This document shows positions 43,247 through 55,200 of a stretch of DNA of 64,000 bases, piece by piece; position 1 is the stretch's first letter, and every line of letters begins with the position of its first letter. Made by a program: the position numbers and the translations under genes. The notes below the pieces were generated by a model that was not told where the DNA came from, did no database searches, and worked only from the letters and a program-made list of their open reading frames with translations. Source of the DNA: Asterochloris sp. CNOR1 (taxonomy: Eukaryota > Chlorophyta > Trebouxiophyceae > Trebouxiales > Trebouxiaceae). The stretch is from positions 1,054,001-1,118,000 of the forward strand of contig OZ017756.1 of the NCBI GenBank assembly GCA_963969365.1. Direction: 5' to 3'.

Positions 43247-46200
43247 TTAGTGCACTGCCAACAGCATGTCGGCGGTGTCCTGTAGGAGGTCATCCCAGAT
43301 GCTTTCAGCTACATCAAAGATGACCTCTGCCTCATCCTCCTTGATATGAGCCCAGGTCTTGTCATCCTGCAAGTATCCAGCACACCTGTCTTGGTCCTTT
43401 ACTTCAAGAGGCAGCAACTCACGCTGAGCTGGACAGGCAGGCTCATGGCAGATGCCATGCTGAAGGCCCCTCATCAGAGGCTGAGCCCTACCTCAAGGGC
43501 GTCTGCCTTGAGCATAGCATCGACCTCATCAGCGCTGGCTGGCAGCGCCTCAGTCAGCTGCGCCCACTTGAGCACGCTCTTATCCACTGCGGCTGCGATC
43601 TCGGCAGCAGAGGTGGGCGGCCTCCGCAGCGGCAGCAGCTTGCGCAGGTGGGGCGCCGGCGGCGGCTGCTGTGCCTACAGCAGCAGAATTCATTATCATG
43701 AGCAAGTCTGTGCTACCAGACCCTGCAGAGCAGGACCCTGGACGCTCTCTACAGACTGAGGCAGCAAGCGCGTAAGCTCCTGGGGTGCTCCCTGCAGAGT
43801 AAGCCCTCCAGGCAGCAGCCGGCCACATGCAGAACGCAGGCGGCAATCATGTTGCTTGCGGGCTCTCACAGGCAATCTCAGCCACTGCAGAATGCCTGAC
43901 AACGATCAGCTGAGCAATCATGCCACACTGAGAGAAAGCAGGGAGATGGATGCATGCCGCCAACTGGGCCAGGCTGCCAAACTAGCTCACCTCGTGGAGG
44001 CAGCGGGCAAGCTCCTGGTTGACTGCGTCAAAGAGCAATTTGTTGTAGATGTGTTGGCCATCTGGTACAGGGGGCCGCGACTTCTCCAGGTCCAGAAAGA
44101 GTTCCAGGCCTGCAGAGGGGCACACTGGCCTGGATGTGTACCACAACCTGCCAACCTGATTTTGGCTCTGGCTTGCATCACTTTGAATCTGGGGCTCGGG
44201 ACAGCCTCAGGCAGCCATTCGCCCTGCACCATCTTCTCACGCAACGCTGTTGGCTTCATGCCTCTCTCTGCGCTCCCGGCAGAGCGGTCACCCCTTGACC
44301 TGCTCGGGGTGCAGGCTTTTCAGGCATCAGCGCCCTCAAGCTCACCCAGGACTGCAGGCCCCTGCTGCAGCTCCACATTTCGCTGCGTGAACAGGCCAAG
44401 CACAGCGCCCACATAGTCCTTCACTGAGGCTGCATCAGAGCGCACCACTGCTCCCTCAGGCTCAGAGGGTTGCTTGGCCACTGCAGGGCAACACAACAGG
44501 GCTAGCGGCGTTGCCTGGAGGACCAGCAGAGAGCCAACATGGGGTAGTGGCCTTGGAGTTTGGCTGTGGACCAAGCAGCTTGCACTTCAAGGCTGCCTGT
44601 GCATGGCAGAACTAAGCTGCAATGGCTTCCTGCGGTGCAATCAACTCTTGAACTGCAGGTGACTCCTTCATTTATGTATGTGGTAAGGCCTGTCAGGGTG
44701 AGCCGTGCAGCTGAACAGGCCTCCTGCCCACCTGCCTTGCCAGCAGGGGAGCTGGCTGGAGTCCTGGCAGCAGCAGCCTGCGCCGTGGGGGGGCACCTGA
44801 AGGTCAGCTGCTCGTCAAAGGCGCTGCTGCTGGGCTCTGCAGCCTCCTCACCCAGGCCATACACTCTGCACAGCACGGGAACAGAATCAGCAGGTGACTG
44901 CTGACGAGTGAGACGCCTGAGGGGTCCACTTAACAGCATGCCTTGCACGCCAGAGAAGCAGCCATGGTGTGGTTACAACCATGGCTCAAACTTCAGGTCC
45001 TCTTCACACACAGCAGCAGTATGGATTGAGCTTACAAGTTACCAGGCTGTCGCACAGACGCTGTGCAAGTCGTAGCAATGGGCTTGCAGGCGTGCCACAG
45101 TGGCTGCATGAGTGGTGGCATAGGGAACGGAACAAGTACAACATGGCCAACAGAACAGCCCCTTGCCGGCCCAAGCGCCCCCGCTGCCCCTTATGAGCCC
45201 AAGTACCCCCCCTGCACTGACTCCCTGCTGCGGCCACAGCGCAGGTGCCCAGGGCAGTGCGGGAACGCCTTGCCTGTCTAGGTCCTCTCCGCTGGCCCCG
45301 CCGTTGAGCCAGGGGTAGGACTCGCTGCTCAGGAGGTCCAGCTCGGGCGAGGGGGAGGGGCTGCGCGGCCGCCCCTCGGCCCTGTGCACCGCCAGCATGT
45401 CTGCAGCAGTGCGTGCAGGTGGGGCATAACAGGGAGTGACACATGGCTGCGCTTTGTGCTGGTTCTAGGAAGAGCCCTCAGCAAGCGAGCTGTCTGCTGC
45501 ATGAGATGTGCAGTGACGTGTGCCTGCTGCACAAGGCTGCACTGCATCAGCCACCAGCCGGCTGCTTGCCAGCGGCACGTGCATGCTGCTGCAGGATGTC
45601 AGGTCATGCATTTCCATGCAGCAGGGGGTGTTTGGGAGGCGCCTCCACCAGGCCCAACATCCGACGTCCAGCAGGTCAGATGCCACAGTGCCTCAGCAGA
45701 ATCTGCATGGCCACTCAGCAAAGTCCCAGCTGGCTTGGTGCGCATGCCCTCCCCTTCCCCATGTTTGATGGCCAAGCGTCCAGAGCCAAAGCTCCATGGG
45801 CCCCCAGCTTGCCTGACATGGCAGCTGCCAACTGGTCCTCAAAAATTGCATCAGAGATCTTGTTGGTCAGGCGCTCCAGCTTGCTGGCAGGCCCTGCAGC
45901 AGGCTGCTGCACATCCGCAGCAGTTGGCTTGGATTGAGGGGTTGCTGCTGCTGCCTGCTCGGCAGCACCTGCCTGCAATGTGGTGGTCAGTGCTGTCAAA
46001 ACCTCTCTGCTGGCAGCGCTGCTGGGAGCAGCACCACTGACAGCAGGCACACCATGGAGTGCTGCTGGTTGTGGTGGGGCATGCCTCTCTGCAGTCACAG
46101 CGCCAGCTGCCCCCTGGAGACTCGCTGCAGCTGAAGGGGGCTCAGCTGAAGGCTGCCCCCTCCCTGCAACAGGCTCTGCTGCCCTCTCAGGAAGTGCAGC

Positions 46201-49200
46201 TGGCAGAGAGGACTGAGCTTCGGCTGCCGGCTGGCTCCTGTGGTCTGCAGGCTGGAGCGCTGGCACAAGCTCAGCAGGAACTTGGCTGGCTGCCTGCTGC
46301 CTGGATGTCCCAACAAGCGACTGGGGCTGCGCAGGGGGCCTCAAGCTGCTGCTGGCCGCCGCGCTGCGCTCTGACTGCTCATCAGAGGCACTGCTGTACT
46401 CATCGCTGCTCAGCAAGTCTCCAGCAGATGCTGCCTCTGCCCAACTCCCAGGAGTGCTCTGCGCAACAAGCGTCCCCTGCAGGTCTGCAGCAGCTGGCTG
46501 TGCTGCTGCGCGACTGCGGTCACCTTCAGGTTGTTGCTTCTGCCCAGTGCCAGCAGCCACCTGCAAAGCAGGTTGCCAGCCTCAGCAGGTGCTTGCCAGT
46601 GACGGCGCGGTGGGGACAGCCATGTTGTGGTCAATGGCTTCGTAGGAACAGCTGCTGCACGACAGGCGGTGACACGAATAACAGCCACCCTGCTCTGCAG
46701 CAAGGTGGCCATCTGCTGGCAGAGGCCGCCACATCAACAGAGTAGATGATGCATACCATGCAGGGCTGGCTGCCTTCATATGCAGGCTGTACCTCGTGAG
46801 ATGCCAGGTCATGGGCTCCTCCATAAGCAGCTGGCATGACGATCTGCCCCTCTGACGTGCTGCAGTGGGCAGCGTCCAAGTCCGACTCCTCAAAAATGGT
46901 GCTCTCTGTGCTGCGAGCAGTCTCTGGCAGGGGATGTGACAGTACAGGGCGCTGCAGCAGCAAAACAGGGCCACTTCACACTGCAGCATCACCACAAAAT
47001 GACATGACGACAGGCCAAAGCATGAGGTCAGCTCAATTGGTGCAGCTGCATGAAAAATGCTGTGTGGACTGCGATGCAGGGGCAGTGCATCTGACAGGTT
47101 GCAGCTGGCATGTCAGAGCAGCCTGATGTGCCCCTTCTCACTTGCGCAGCGCTGATGCTGCGGCCCATCGCAAGAGGGTTGTCATACATGTGTGCGGCAA
47201 GGCCACCACTGCGCTCGTCTTCCCAGTGCCCAGCCTCCAGCTCGGCCCGAGCCAGCTCCGCATGTGCCATGGCAGCGGCAGCTGCTGCAGCTGCAGACAT
47301 ACCTGACGGGGCATACGGCGCGGAGGCAGTGGCCCTAGGGGCGACAGCTGCTGCAGCAGCAGCGGCTTCATCTGCACGGGCATGAGCCCTGTGTTGAGAG
47401 CTTGTGCTCTTCCTGAAAGGACAGCAGTATGGCGTGTGCAGCAGCCAAGGCACAGCGGTACCATCATTGTGGGCAAGGTGCCTGCTTGGTTTGTGGGCGG
47501 CAGCATGAAGGCTTCAGGAGCAGCCAGGTTGGGAGTGTAGTGCAAGAAGTGCCACACTGCTGTAGGTTTGTTGTATGGAAACTTTGCCAGCTTGAAGTGT
47601 TGGCGGACTGCATCCAATGCTGAAAGCTCCACTGGACATGCGCAGGCTACTTGCAGGCCTTAAGAGTCGTGTCCAGAACCCCAGGCATATGTTCTGTGTA
47701 GGTGTTCACCTGCTTCACCCGCTGCCAGAGCAGCAGCGGACTCTGCGACAACGGGTGCCAGGTTCAGTCGAGGCACGCGCAGTGGCGTTTGGCCGCCCCT
47801 CTCCCCACCGCCAGCAGAGAGGCCATCAAGCACTGCAGCCTCCACCTGATGCGCAACAGCCTTTGAAGAACCTGCAGGCACAGAGGGGTTGCGGGCTTGG
47901 GCTGTGCCTTGGCTATACCCCTGCTCTGCGACACTTCAACAACCCATCTCTCAACAGGAAAGCCACTGAACCTGTGCAGGGCTACCAGAAAATATCACAG
48001 GGAGCCCTCACCTGCCACAGGTGCTGGCAGCTGGTCTTGTGCACAGCAGCAGGTGTAGAGGCTAGATGCTCGGCACTGGGGGCCTCACTGGCACTTAGAG
48101 GCCCACTTGCTGCAAGGCGCTGGCTTCAAATGGGGTGGCAGCTGTGCTGACCTTGCAAGCCTGTTCCACAGAAAGGTCCCTCACCCGCCCCAGGCTCTGC
48201 CTGCCTCAGGTAGAGGGGCAGCTGGTCCCCTTCAGCTCCCTCAGTCACATCCAGCTCCAGCTCTGTCTCAGGGGCACCGCTGCTGGTCACGCTGCTGGCG
48301 CTGCTGCTGCTGTGGCCGTTCTCGCCTGCAGCTGCAGCTATGTCCGTTGCGCGACCCAGGCCGGACCTGCTTGGACTCGGGGCAGCACCTGCAGAAACAT
48401 GAAAAGCCTGCTGCATGTGCTCATGCTGGCGTTGTATGCGGAATCTGCTGCACTGGACGCCAGGCACATGGACAGGACCTGCATCTTGCAGCAGAAGGCA
48501 GCTTCCTGGCAGCCCCGGAGTGTGTCAACTTGCTCTGCCAGAGCTTACAGATTTGCAATGTGCATGGTTCCAGCTTAGGGGAAGGGGTGGGGGGTCGGAA
48601 GCAAGAAACCCCTACCTGCCTGCCGTAGCAGCTTTTGTGGAGCTCTCAAGGAAAGGAAATGTCACCAAGTGCAGAATAACACATGAACAAAGACCCAGAC
48701 AATCACCTGCGCCTGCACCTCGGCCAAGTGGTGAACGTGTTTGTCCGGGGCTGTGTGCCTGCAGCTGAAGCTCCAGCTCCTGCAGCTGTAACAGGGACTG
48801 CTGTGACAGCTCCTGGCGTGCACGGCTGGGGCTGCCCCGCAGCTGCCTGGCCTGCTGCAGGCGCTCTGCTTGGGACAGGAGCTGCTTGGGGGACTGCAGC
48901 TCTGCACCTGCAGCCGTAGACATAGCAGTCACTTGGTCTGTTGCAGCCCCTGCAACACATGTCATATCCTCAGCTGCATCTGCAGTCCTGCACTCGTCCC
49001 CTGAGGCATTGCAATCAGCAAATCAGCTGCAGCCCTTGCAGCATGAGACCAGCCTGCTGCAGGACTCAAGTGCAGCCATTGCAGCGCCATGGCCCTGGAC
49101 GCTGATGTGTTTGCGCACCAGCATCATATGCTGCATGTGGCAGCCTCGACGCCTGTTGTACACTGCCACCCTGCTGCAGCGTGCTCTGCACTGTGTCGCT

Positions 49201-52200
49201 TGCATCACGCTCCATGTCCCAAGTCTGCATACACAGTCAAACATGACACGACATGCAGAACTTCTGGCCAAGACAGAGTCCTTGCATTAACAAGGCGTTA
49301 GACTGTGTCACTCAGACAGAAAGCAGCTGTGGCATTTGCCTTACAGCCTCAAGGCTTGCAGCAGAACCACTAGGGCAAGCCTTGCAGCACAGCAGCTCAC
49401 CTGCAGATCCCCAACGTCCAGCTGGAATGTGTGGGGCTGGGCTGGGCTGGTGCTGGAGCTGGCACCCTCAGACGGCTGCACCTCACTGCAGATGTCTTCC
49501 TGCATGGCCGGCAAGGGACAGTATCAGCGCAGTGTGCTGCAACTGGCATGATTTGAAATGTGCCTGAGTGCCGTCAGCCTTTGAAGAATGTATGCTAACT
49601 CAGGCGGGGCCACGAGAGGAAACAGAAGGGCTGTGGGGGAAGTCCCATGCGTGCCACAGCCATTTCAGTCACATCATGCTGGAAGTTAGAACAGAGACTC
49701 CAGACACTTGCCAGACTATGACCCAGGAGGGAGCGCTGACAAGAACGCATGGAGCAACAGTGTGCCATGCGCTGTGCGCATCTGCACCCTCCCTGACAGC
49801 AGGGAGGTGCAGTGTCCTGGCTGTGCACTCACTGCAACACTCTTAGCCATGCTGCGCATGTCGTCTTCCATCAAGCTCTCTCCAGGCTCTGGACCCTGCA
49901 CCCTTCGCTCAGCTGAGGCCTGTGAGGTGCCTGCTGCCAAGCGCACCCTGCTTGCCGCAGGAGCTTGTCCTGCAGGACCTGCCAGGCCAGCCAGCACTGC
50001 AGGGCTGGGACCTGCCTGCTCTGGGTGCTTCAGCGCCTACAGCACACCGGAAGCTCCCTGCCAGGAACAGAGAGCAAGCAGCAAGGCATGGGCATGCAGT
50101 GTGCCCAGCAATGCAATGTACTGCTTCATCAATGGTGCCCATGCAGGCCCCAGACAAGCCCTCATGTGCTGGCATGCCCCTGGCCTGGTGCTGTCCCTGT
50201 GCATGAACTGCCGCTGCTTTGCGCACAGCCCAGCCAGCAGCGCACTCGAGTGCTGACTTCTCATGAATGCTATTGGGTCAATGCCCCATGCAGTCTGCCA
50301 GCATTGGCGCCCCCAACCCACTTGGATCTCAGCATCTGCAGCAGCAATGTCGCGTTGCATGCGCTCAATCATGGCAGCCTTGGCTGCCAAGGCAGCCTCC
50401 CTCCGCTTCCTGCTGAGCACGCGCTGGCGCTGGGACAGGCGCTGGGCTGCCTGGGCCCTGGCTGCCTCCAGCTGGGCCGAGCGCGCAGACAGCTGGCTGC
50501 CTGTCGACCCATCCATGGAGAGGTTGAGGGCCACTGAGCGCCCTGCAGACATGTGGCATGCTAGCTCCTGGAGTGTGGTGGCCCTGGCCAGCACAATGCG
50601 ATGCCATGATCGCGTGTGTCAAGGTGCATGCCACCCATCCCTCATGCCAAGGTCAGCTTGCAGCCACCTGCTGGATCTTGTGCTCCCGTCTGTGTCTGCT
50701 GGCTTGTGTGAAGCGTCGCAGCAGCACCTCACCTGTGCGGCTGGGAGTCTTGCGACCCAGGCTCTCAAAGTCATCACTGTACTGCGCCTCGCTGACTGAG
50801 CGTGCATCAGACGAGGTCTCGATGCCGGCCTGAAGGACCTCATCCACCACACTGGCTGCCGCTTGTGAGGCAACAGCTGCAGGGCAAGCATGAACAGGCT
50901 TGTGGAGTGGGCCTGGAGCCTGTCTGAGCAGTAGCCAGCTGGTGCATGTGCTCAGCACCATGTGCTGAATGACACCAGATGCACAAAGCAGCGAAGGCAA
51001 GACCATAAAAGCAGGGCTGTCTCGGGATCATTGAGCCGACACAGCCCCCCCCAGTTTCTCCCTGTGCTGAGTGCAACACTTTCAGCAGTTGAACGTCCCG
51101 GGCGGCTGGCACTTGGCACCTGCCCGCCTGGAGCCAAGCTGCAATGCTACTGGGCTACAGATGGGCATGAAGCAAGTGATCTAGGCAAGGCATGGCCAGG
51201 TTGCTCACTGTGCTCCTCCTCTACCATCTCAGAGCCTTCCACAGGCAGCCTGATGGAGGCCGCATCTGCAGTTTTGTCCTCAGCGCCGCTGTGAGCTGCA
51301 GCAATGGGGTCCCTGCCTGCAGCCTGCTGGGATGTGCTGTGAGCTGCAGCAGGGCGATCCCTGCCTGCAGCCTGCTGAGATGTGATGTGAGCCACTGCTG
51401 CAGCGAGGGCAGCTGCTGCACCTGCACAAACACAGGTCCCTGAGCATGTGACAGACCACAGAGGGCTATGCATCTACTCAGCCTCTCCAGTCCCAGACAT
51501 AGGGGGAATGCGTATTGAAGCAAGGTGAGGCAAACCTGATTGTGGTCACATTAGACTCAAGATGCTCCTTCTGTCCCACCTGCTGGCTGTGCGGAGAGCA
51601 AAAACTCCTCGCTCCTGCTGCGCTCGGCAGCCATGCAAAGCTGTGTTGAAAAGCTGTTCGCCAGCGCAGTTAGCTGAGCCACCGACCCTTCCAGCGGCAC
51701 CACGCTGTGGGCATGGATGCTGCCTGCCAGTTCATCAGCCAAATTGCGCATGCGGGTCTCCTGCAGTGCACAAACGCCGCATGACAGGTTGTTGGCATGC
51801 TTGCAGACCATCTGCATGGTGCTTGCGCCATCAACCTGACGTCCAAAGCATCCACAGCCTGCACAACTCGGTCCCCCCATAGCTCAGACCCTTACGTGAT
51901 GCTGCAGGGAGCTAGCTGATCCACACAGGCAGGAAAGCCAAAGAGAGGGGTGAGACGGAATCCCAGCGGTAGCACACCTGCGCCTTATTGAGCTCATCCA
52001 CAGAGCGCTGCTTCTGCGCAGCTGCCAGCTGCAGATCCAGGGCATAAGCCAGGCGGGAGCTGTGGGCATGCACACTGGCCACCGCGTGGGCCTGCTGCAG
52101 CTGGTGCAGCTGGGCCTCTGCATGCTCAATGTCATCGAAGCGCTTCAGCTCCTCCTGCATGACAAGGGCGCGGGCCATGACTTGTGCGTAAGCTGACATG

Positions 52201-55200
52201 TGTTTGGGATGTGCTGCCATGCAGGGCATGGCAAGCACAGATGATGATCCGCAGGTTCCCACAACAGCCACCACTAAGCCATCCTGCTGCAGCCAGGTGG
52301 GGGCCGGCAAGAGGTGCCACCCAGGAGTGCAGAGGTTGCATGCGCTGTGCTGCATCGAATGCAGATCTGACGATTACAGCGCAAGCCTATAATGCTCAGC
52401 AGCAACACAGCGGCTGATTGTGGGGCTGCAGTTCACCTGCAGCGCAGCGGCAAGCCCCTCTGGCGAGAGGCGTTGCCTGCCCTGCTGATCTGCAGCATTG
52501 CCCAGCTGGCGCTCAGCCTCTGCTGCCCTGCGCCGCTGCCAATGGTCTGAGGGCACTGGCAGCTCATCCTGATCTTGATCCCTCTGCAAGGGGCAAACTG
52601 TTCTCGAGATGGTGGTGACCATGCACAAAGCTTTCAGGGCTGCTCTGAGCTTGGCTGAGCTTTGTGCATGCAACACCAGCTCAGCAAGTGCACCACAAAA
52701 CCAGCAGCACAGTGATTGCAACCATCTGGTGTCCAGGATGGCAGGACTGCCGCAACAACTTCCTCTGTCAGCCAGAGCTCCATCTGACGCTTGGCGCCAG
52801 CAGACAACTCTCACCTGTGCTGGCTCATGAGGCAGCCTGTCTTCTGCCAAAGCCACTGCCCTGCTGGCAGCACTCTCGAGGTGCTGTGCAAGGATGTCTG
52901 CTGCTGTGGTGACAGCAAGCCCAGGTGAGGGCGCTGACACCTCAGCACCAGCCTCCACCTCTGCTGCTGGGGCCGGCATAGCAGCAGGTCCGGGCCACAT
53001 GGGTGCAGAGGGCACTGCTTCATCTACTGCTGCTTCTTGCCTTGCCTCAGGCAGGACAGCTTGGTAGGCAGGGCCACCCTTGGCACACGTGGGAGCAGAG
53101 CTGTTGACAGGGGCCTGTCGCTGTGCATGCTCTGACGCTGCCTCATGAGCCGCATGGGATGTGTCTGGCCCTGCAGCAGCAGGCTCCTGATGATGCTCTG
53201 ATGCTGCCTCATGAGCTCCTTTGGAAGTCTTTGGCCCCGCAGCAGCAGGCTCCTGATGATGCTGTGACGCTGCCGCATGAGCCCCTTTGAATGTCTCTGG
53301 CCCCGCAGCAGCAGGCTCCTGATCATGACCCTGCTCAGCCTGCTGAGCAGGTTGATGAGGCTGCCTGTGGTGATGATCATGGTGGTGCCGCAGTAGAGTG
53401 GCCACCAGGCTGTGGGTGTCTGCCGACTCTGTGTGCTGGTGCTCGCCTCCAGCTGCAGCAGAATGTGACTGCCCTGTGTCCCACTGTGCCACTATACCCT
53501 CCGTGTCAGCATCACTGCTGCCAGTCTGCGGCTGCGGCTGCTGCAGCACTGCCCTCAGCCTGTGAGGATCCCTGCCACCAGCATTCAGGTGTCTGCCCAG
53601 CAGCAGGTGGCCCAGCCTGGTACTGTCAGCTGCATCATCCTCAGCAGCCGGTGCTGCGCTGCTTTCTACCCTGAGGCTGAGCGACAGGTCTGCCTCATCG
53701 CCCTGCAGCAGGCAGGCGGCGTTGATTCTGCCATCTCATCTGTCTTGAGGCTCTGGCCAACAGGGCAGGCAAACGAGAACACAGTGGTGCTGGACAGAAC
53801 CTTGCAAATGAGCCAAGCATATCCACCCTGCTACTTCAGTCATTCAAGGATGTCCAGCATTTGCAGCGGCATGCTGACCTCCAGGAAGCCGCCTGAGAGT
53901 CGCCGGACCTTGGTGCGGCCGGCTCGTGGCGCCTCAGGGGACCCTGAAGCCCCATCGGCCAGCAGCTGCAGCAGCGAGCGCTTGGCCAGAGGCCCCTGCA
54001 GGTCCTGTGAGGCTTGCTGGCCCCCTTTACCATCAGGCTGGTGGCCGCTGCTTTGCATAGCAGATGCCGCGAGGGCTTGCAGCAGGGGGCCGCGCTCTGC
54101 GGCATGCTGCTCAGCAGCAACGGCTGCGCGCTGCTCAGCTGCCTTTGCCAACGCACTCAGGGTAACCCCTGGTGGCTGGCTGCTCTGGTCAGGCCTCTCC
54201 TGGCTGGCAGCAGAGGCATCTGGTGCCTCGCTGGGCTCAGCAGCAGGCGCGGCCGGCTGCCTCTCCTGCAGACTAAGCTGTGAGGCATTTGAGGCCACTG
54301 GTGCCTGAGGAGTCCCCATAGACCACTGCTGCATGGGCTCTTCAGGGGAGGTGCAGCGCTCCTGAGCCTTCTGGGTTGACAGGTCTACGCGTAACCTGCC
54401 TGCAGCCGAGGCAGGCCTTGCAGCAGGAGGCACTGCCTCCTTCAGGCCCTCAGCAACTTCAGGTTGCTGCCCTTGGACGTGAGCAGCGCCCTCAGGGCTC
54501 TGCCTCCCGGCAGCAGGTGAAGTTGGGAGCTGCGCCCGGGCCAGGGTGCCTGCCTGTTGCAAAGTGCCGGCCTTCAGCCGCCCCTGCTCAGCAGCAGTGT
54601 CTGTGGCGCTGCCCTGCCGCCCAAGATGCTCAGACTGTTCACGTGCCGCCCTGGCAGCAGCTGACTCCTGTGTGTGACCCTGCCAGACAGCGTCCATGTC
54701 TAACTGCAGCTGCGGCAACTTGCCAGCTGCAAGGGCAGCCTGCTCCTGCCTGTTAGCACCAAGCGGCGTGTGCTGGACAGCTGTAGCAGCCCCACCAGCC
54801 CTGGAGACTCCCTGCAGCAGCCTGCCTGGCGTCGAGGCAGGGGCAGCCTGCACGCCCCTCTCAGCACCCACGCGCGCATGCTGGCTGACCTGGACCACCC
54901 TGCCTGCAGCAGCCCTGTCTGCCCTGGACCCTCGCTGCGGCGCCACTGCCTCCAGCGGCACAGGGCTGGCGCTCCTGCTGACGGTCTGATGCTGATGCTG
55001 CGCAGCAGTGGCCGCAGCAGCGACCAGCACCTGTGCCAGGGGCCATGGCTGCCATGTGTCCTGCACAGGTTGCCCCAGGGCGATCTCCACACTGCCCACA
55101 GGGCTGACCTGCAGGCATGCCATGGGCTGAGGTGACAAGCGCTGGACGGCAAAGCCTGCATGCCTACCACACCCTGCACATGCTGCCATGCACAGGACCA

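Noticed and set aside
46059-46745. 228-codon plus-strand open frame
   Set aside because: It lies opposite the low-complexity exon of the minus-strand coiled-coil gene; GC-rich CAG repeats keep opposite frames open. No domain was seen.
46600-47400. A CAP-Gly domain expected if the large gene were a full CEP350
   Set aside because: I looked for the glycine-rich GKNDG-type signature on the minus strand in this stretch and saw none, so only the C-terminal resemblance is claimed.
51291-53325. Regular 48-bp and 66-bp repeats as a possible CRISPR array
   Set aside because: The units are head-to-tail without unique spacers, keep an open coding frame and lie in a eukaryotic gene.
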